Below, in pieces: positions 63,448-64,000 of a stretch of DNA of 64,000 nt; positions within the stretch are counted from its first letter, which is position 1, and every line of letters starts with the position of its first letter. This DNA comes from RUG100 sp034927505. GTDB lineage: Bacteria > Bacillota > Clostridia > Peptostreptococcales > Anaerovoracaceae. The notes beneath the pieces were generated by a model. The model did no database searches. It saw nothing but the letters and a program-made list of their open reading frames with translations, and was not told the origin of the DNA. A program made the translations under genes and the position numbers. The DNA is taken from NCBI GenBank assembly GCA_034927505.1, contig JAYFPY010000014.1, forward strand, positions 62,001 to 126,000, given 5' to 3'.

Positions 63448-64000
63448 CTATTTATTCAGGCTGCCCGAAGCGCCCAGTACGTTTTTGATCTTGTGGGCGA
63501 CCATTCTGCGGATAGCATCGCGGGCAGGTCCAAGATATTTTCTCGGATCGAAGTCTCCCGGATTCTCAACAAAATGTTTTCTGATTTCTGCGGTCATTGC
63601 AAGGCGCAGGTCGGTGTCGATATTGACTTTGCATACGCCGTGTTTTGCAGCTTCGCGGATCATATCCTCGGGAACACCCTGAGCGCCCGGGATATCGCCG
63701 CCGTATTCGTTGCATTTCTTTACGAATTCAGGCAGTACAGTTGAAGCACCGTGAAGAACCAAAGGAGTATCCGGCATCAGTGAATGTATCTTTTTCAGTC
63801 TTTCGAAATCCAGATACGGAGTACCTTTGAATTTGTATGCTCCATGGCTGGTACCGATTGCAACGGCAAGAGAATCTACGCCGGTCCTTTCGACGAACTC
63901 GACGGCTTCCTCGGGGACTGTGAATGTGGCTTCACGGATATTCACATTTACGGAATCTTCGATTCCGGCCAGTTTGCCCAGTTCGGCCTCGACCACTACG
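63448..64000 (-). CDS. fba: Fructose-bisphosphate aldolase, class II (partial)
   Basis: Zinc-dependent glycolytic aldolase. Only the C-terminal ~183 residues are in the window; the frame is open at the right edge and the N-terminal zinc ligands lie beyond. Visible motifs: VEAELGKLAGIED near the edge, VDSLAVAIGTSHGAYKF (His ligand), LVLHGAST, VCKVNIDTDLRLAMT and the C-terminal KYLGPARDAIRRMVAHK. A terminator follows. Confidence 0.94.
   Translation of the reverse strand, partial: VVVEAELGKLAGIEDSVNVNIREATFTVPEEAVEFVERTGVDSLAVAIGTSHGAYKFKGTPYLDFERLKKIHSLMPDTPLVLHGASTVLPEFVKKCNEYGGDIPGAQGVPEDMIREAAKHGVCKVNIDTDLRLAMTAEIRKHFVENPGDFDPRKYLGPARDAIRRMVAHKIKNVLGASGSLNK

Overview
The window comes from an anaerobic Bacillota genome, probably class Clostridia. 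The reasons are Gram-positive PolC, a sigma-54/glycyl-radical enzyme locus, AGGAGG ribosome sites, intrinsic terminators, NiFe-hydrogenase maturation genes, and a pyrrolysine (Pyl) dimethylamine methyltransferase read through an in-frame UAG. Genus cannot be fixed from the sequence. No rRNA, tRNA, CRISPR array, complete transposon or prophage was seen.

Layout. 1-10.1 kb: methylamine/radical-enzyme region, holding a BCCT transporter (cut by the left edge), mtbB with Pyl, the corrinoid protein mtbC, a PAS/sigma-54 activator, a sigma-54 promoter, a CutC-like glycyl radical enzyme with its activase, a DMT-type transporter and a small basic protein. 10.2-14.1 kb: hybrid kinase with a degenerate H-box, then Gx transporter, NusG-II protein and ApbE (extracytoplasmic flavin group). 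14.1-19.3 kb: a structured leader, two moeA genes (the second with a periplasmic-binding-like domain) and glnA. 19.3-24.1 kb: accessory island with hairpin clusters, two copies of a ~430-bp direct repeat around a type IV (AbiE) toxin-antitoxin pair, and an MFS gene broken by UAG. 24.1-31.1 kb: methyltransferase, giant PAS hybrid kinase, thioredoxin, secreted cysteine peptidase, zinc-ribbon membrane protein. 31.2-41.3 kb: housekeeping operon pyrH-frr-uppS-cdsA-dxr-rseP-ispG-thioesterase-polC. 41.4-46.9 kb: hypA-B-F-C-D-E. 46.9-50.8 kb: LytTR regulator, two small envelope proteins and a second AbiE pair. 50.9-62.2 kb: citrate synthase, uvrB-uvrA, DMT transporter, nicotinate phosphoribosyltransferase, subtilase. 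62.2-64 kb: a broken nuclease-like gene between hairpin repeats, then class II fructose-bisphosphate aldolase cut by the right edge.

How it fits together. The first 10 kb reads as one catabolic locus. A transporter imports an amine-type compound, a CutC-related radical enzyme probably breaks a carbon-heteroatom bond, and MtbB/MtbC move a methyl group from dimethylamine to a corrinoid. The glycyl radical enzyme has the Cys/Glu dyad of radical eliminases, but its pocket differs from choline lyase and no microcompartment genes are present; its substrate is unknown. The moeA and hyp genes imply Mo/W enzymes and NiFe hydrogenases encoded elsewhere.

Four general surprises: UAG serves both as Pyl codon and as ordinary stop here; PolC lacks its exonuclease insert; both AbiEii toxin genes carry an apparent 1-nt frameshift; and a family of exactly 44-nt hairpins with compensatory stem changes recurs eight times.
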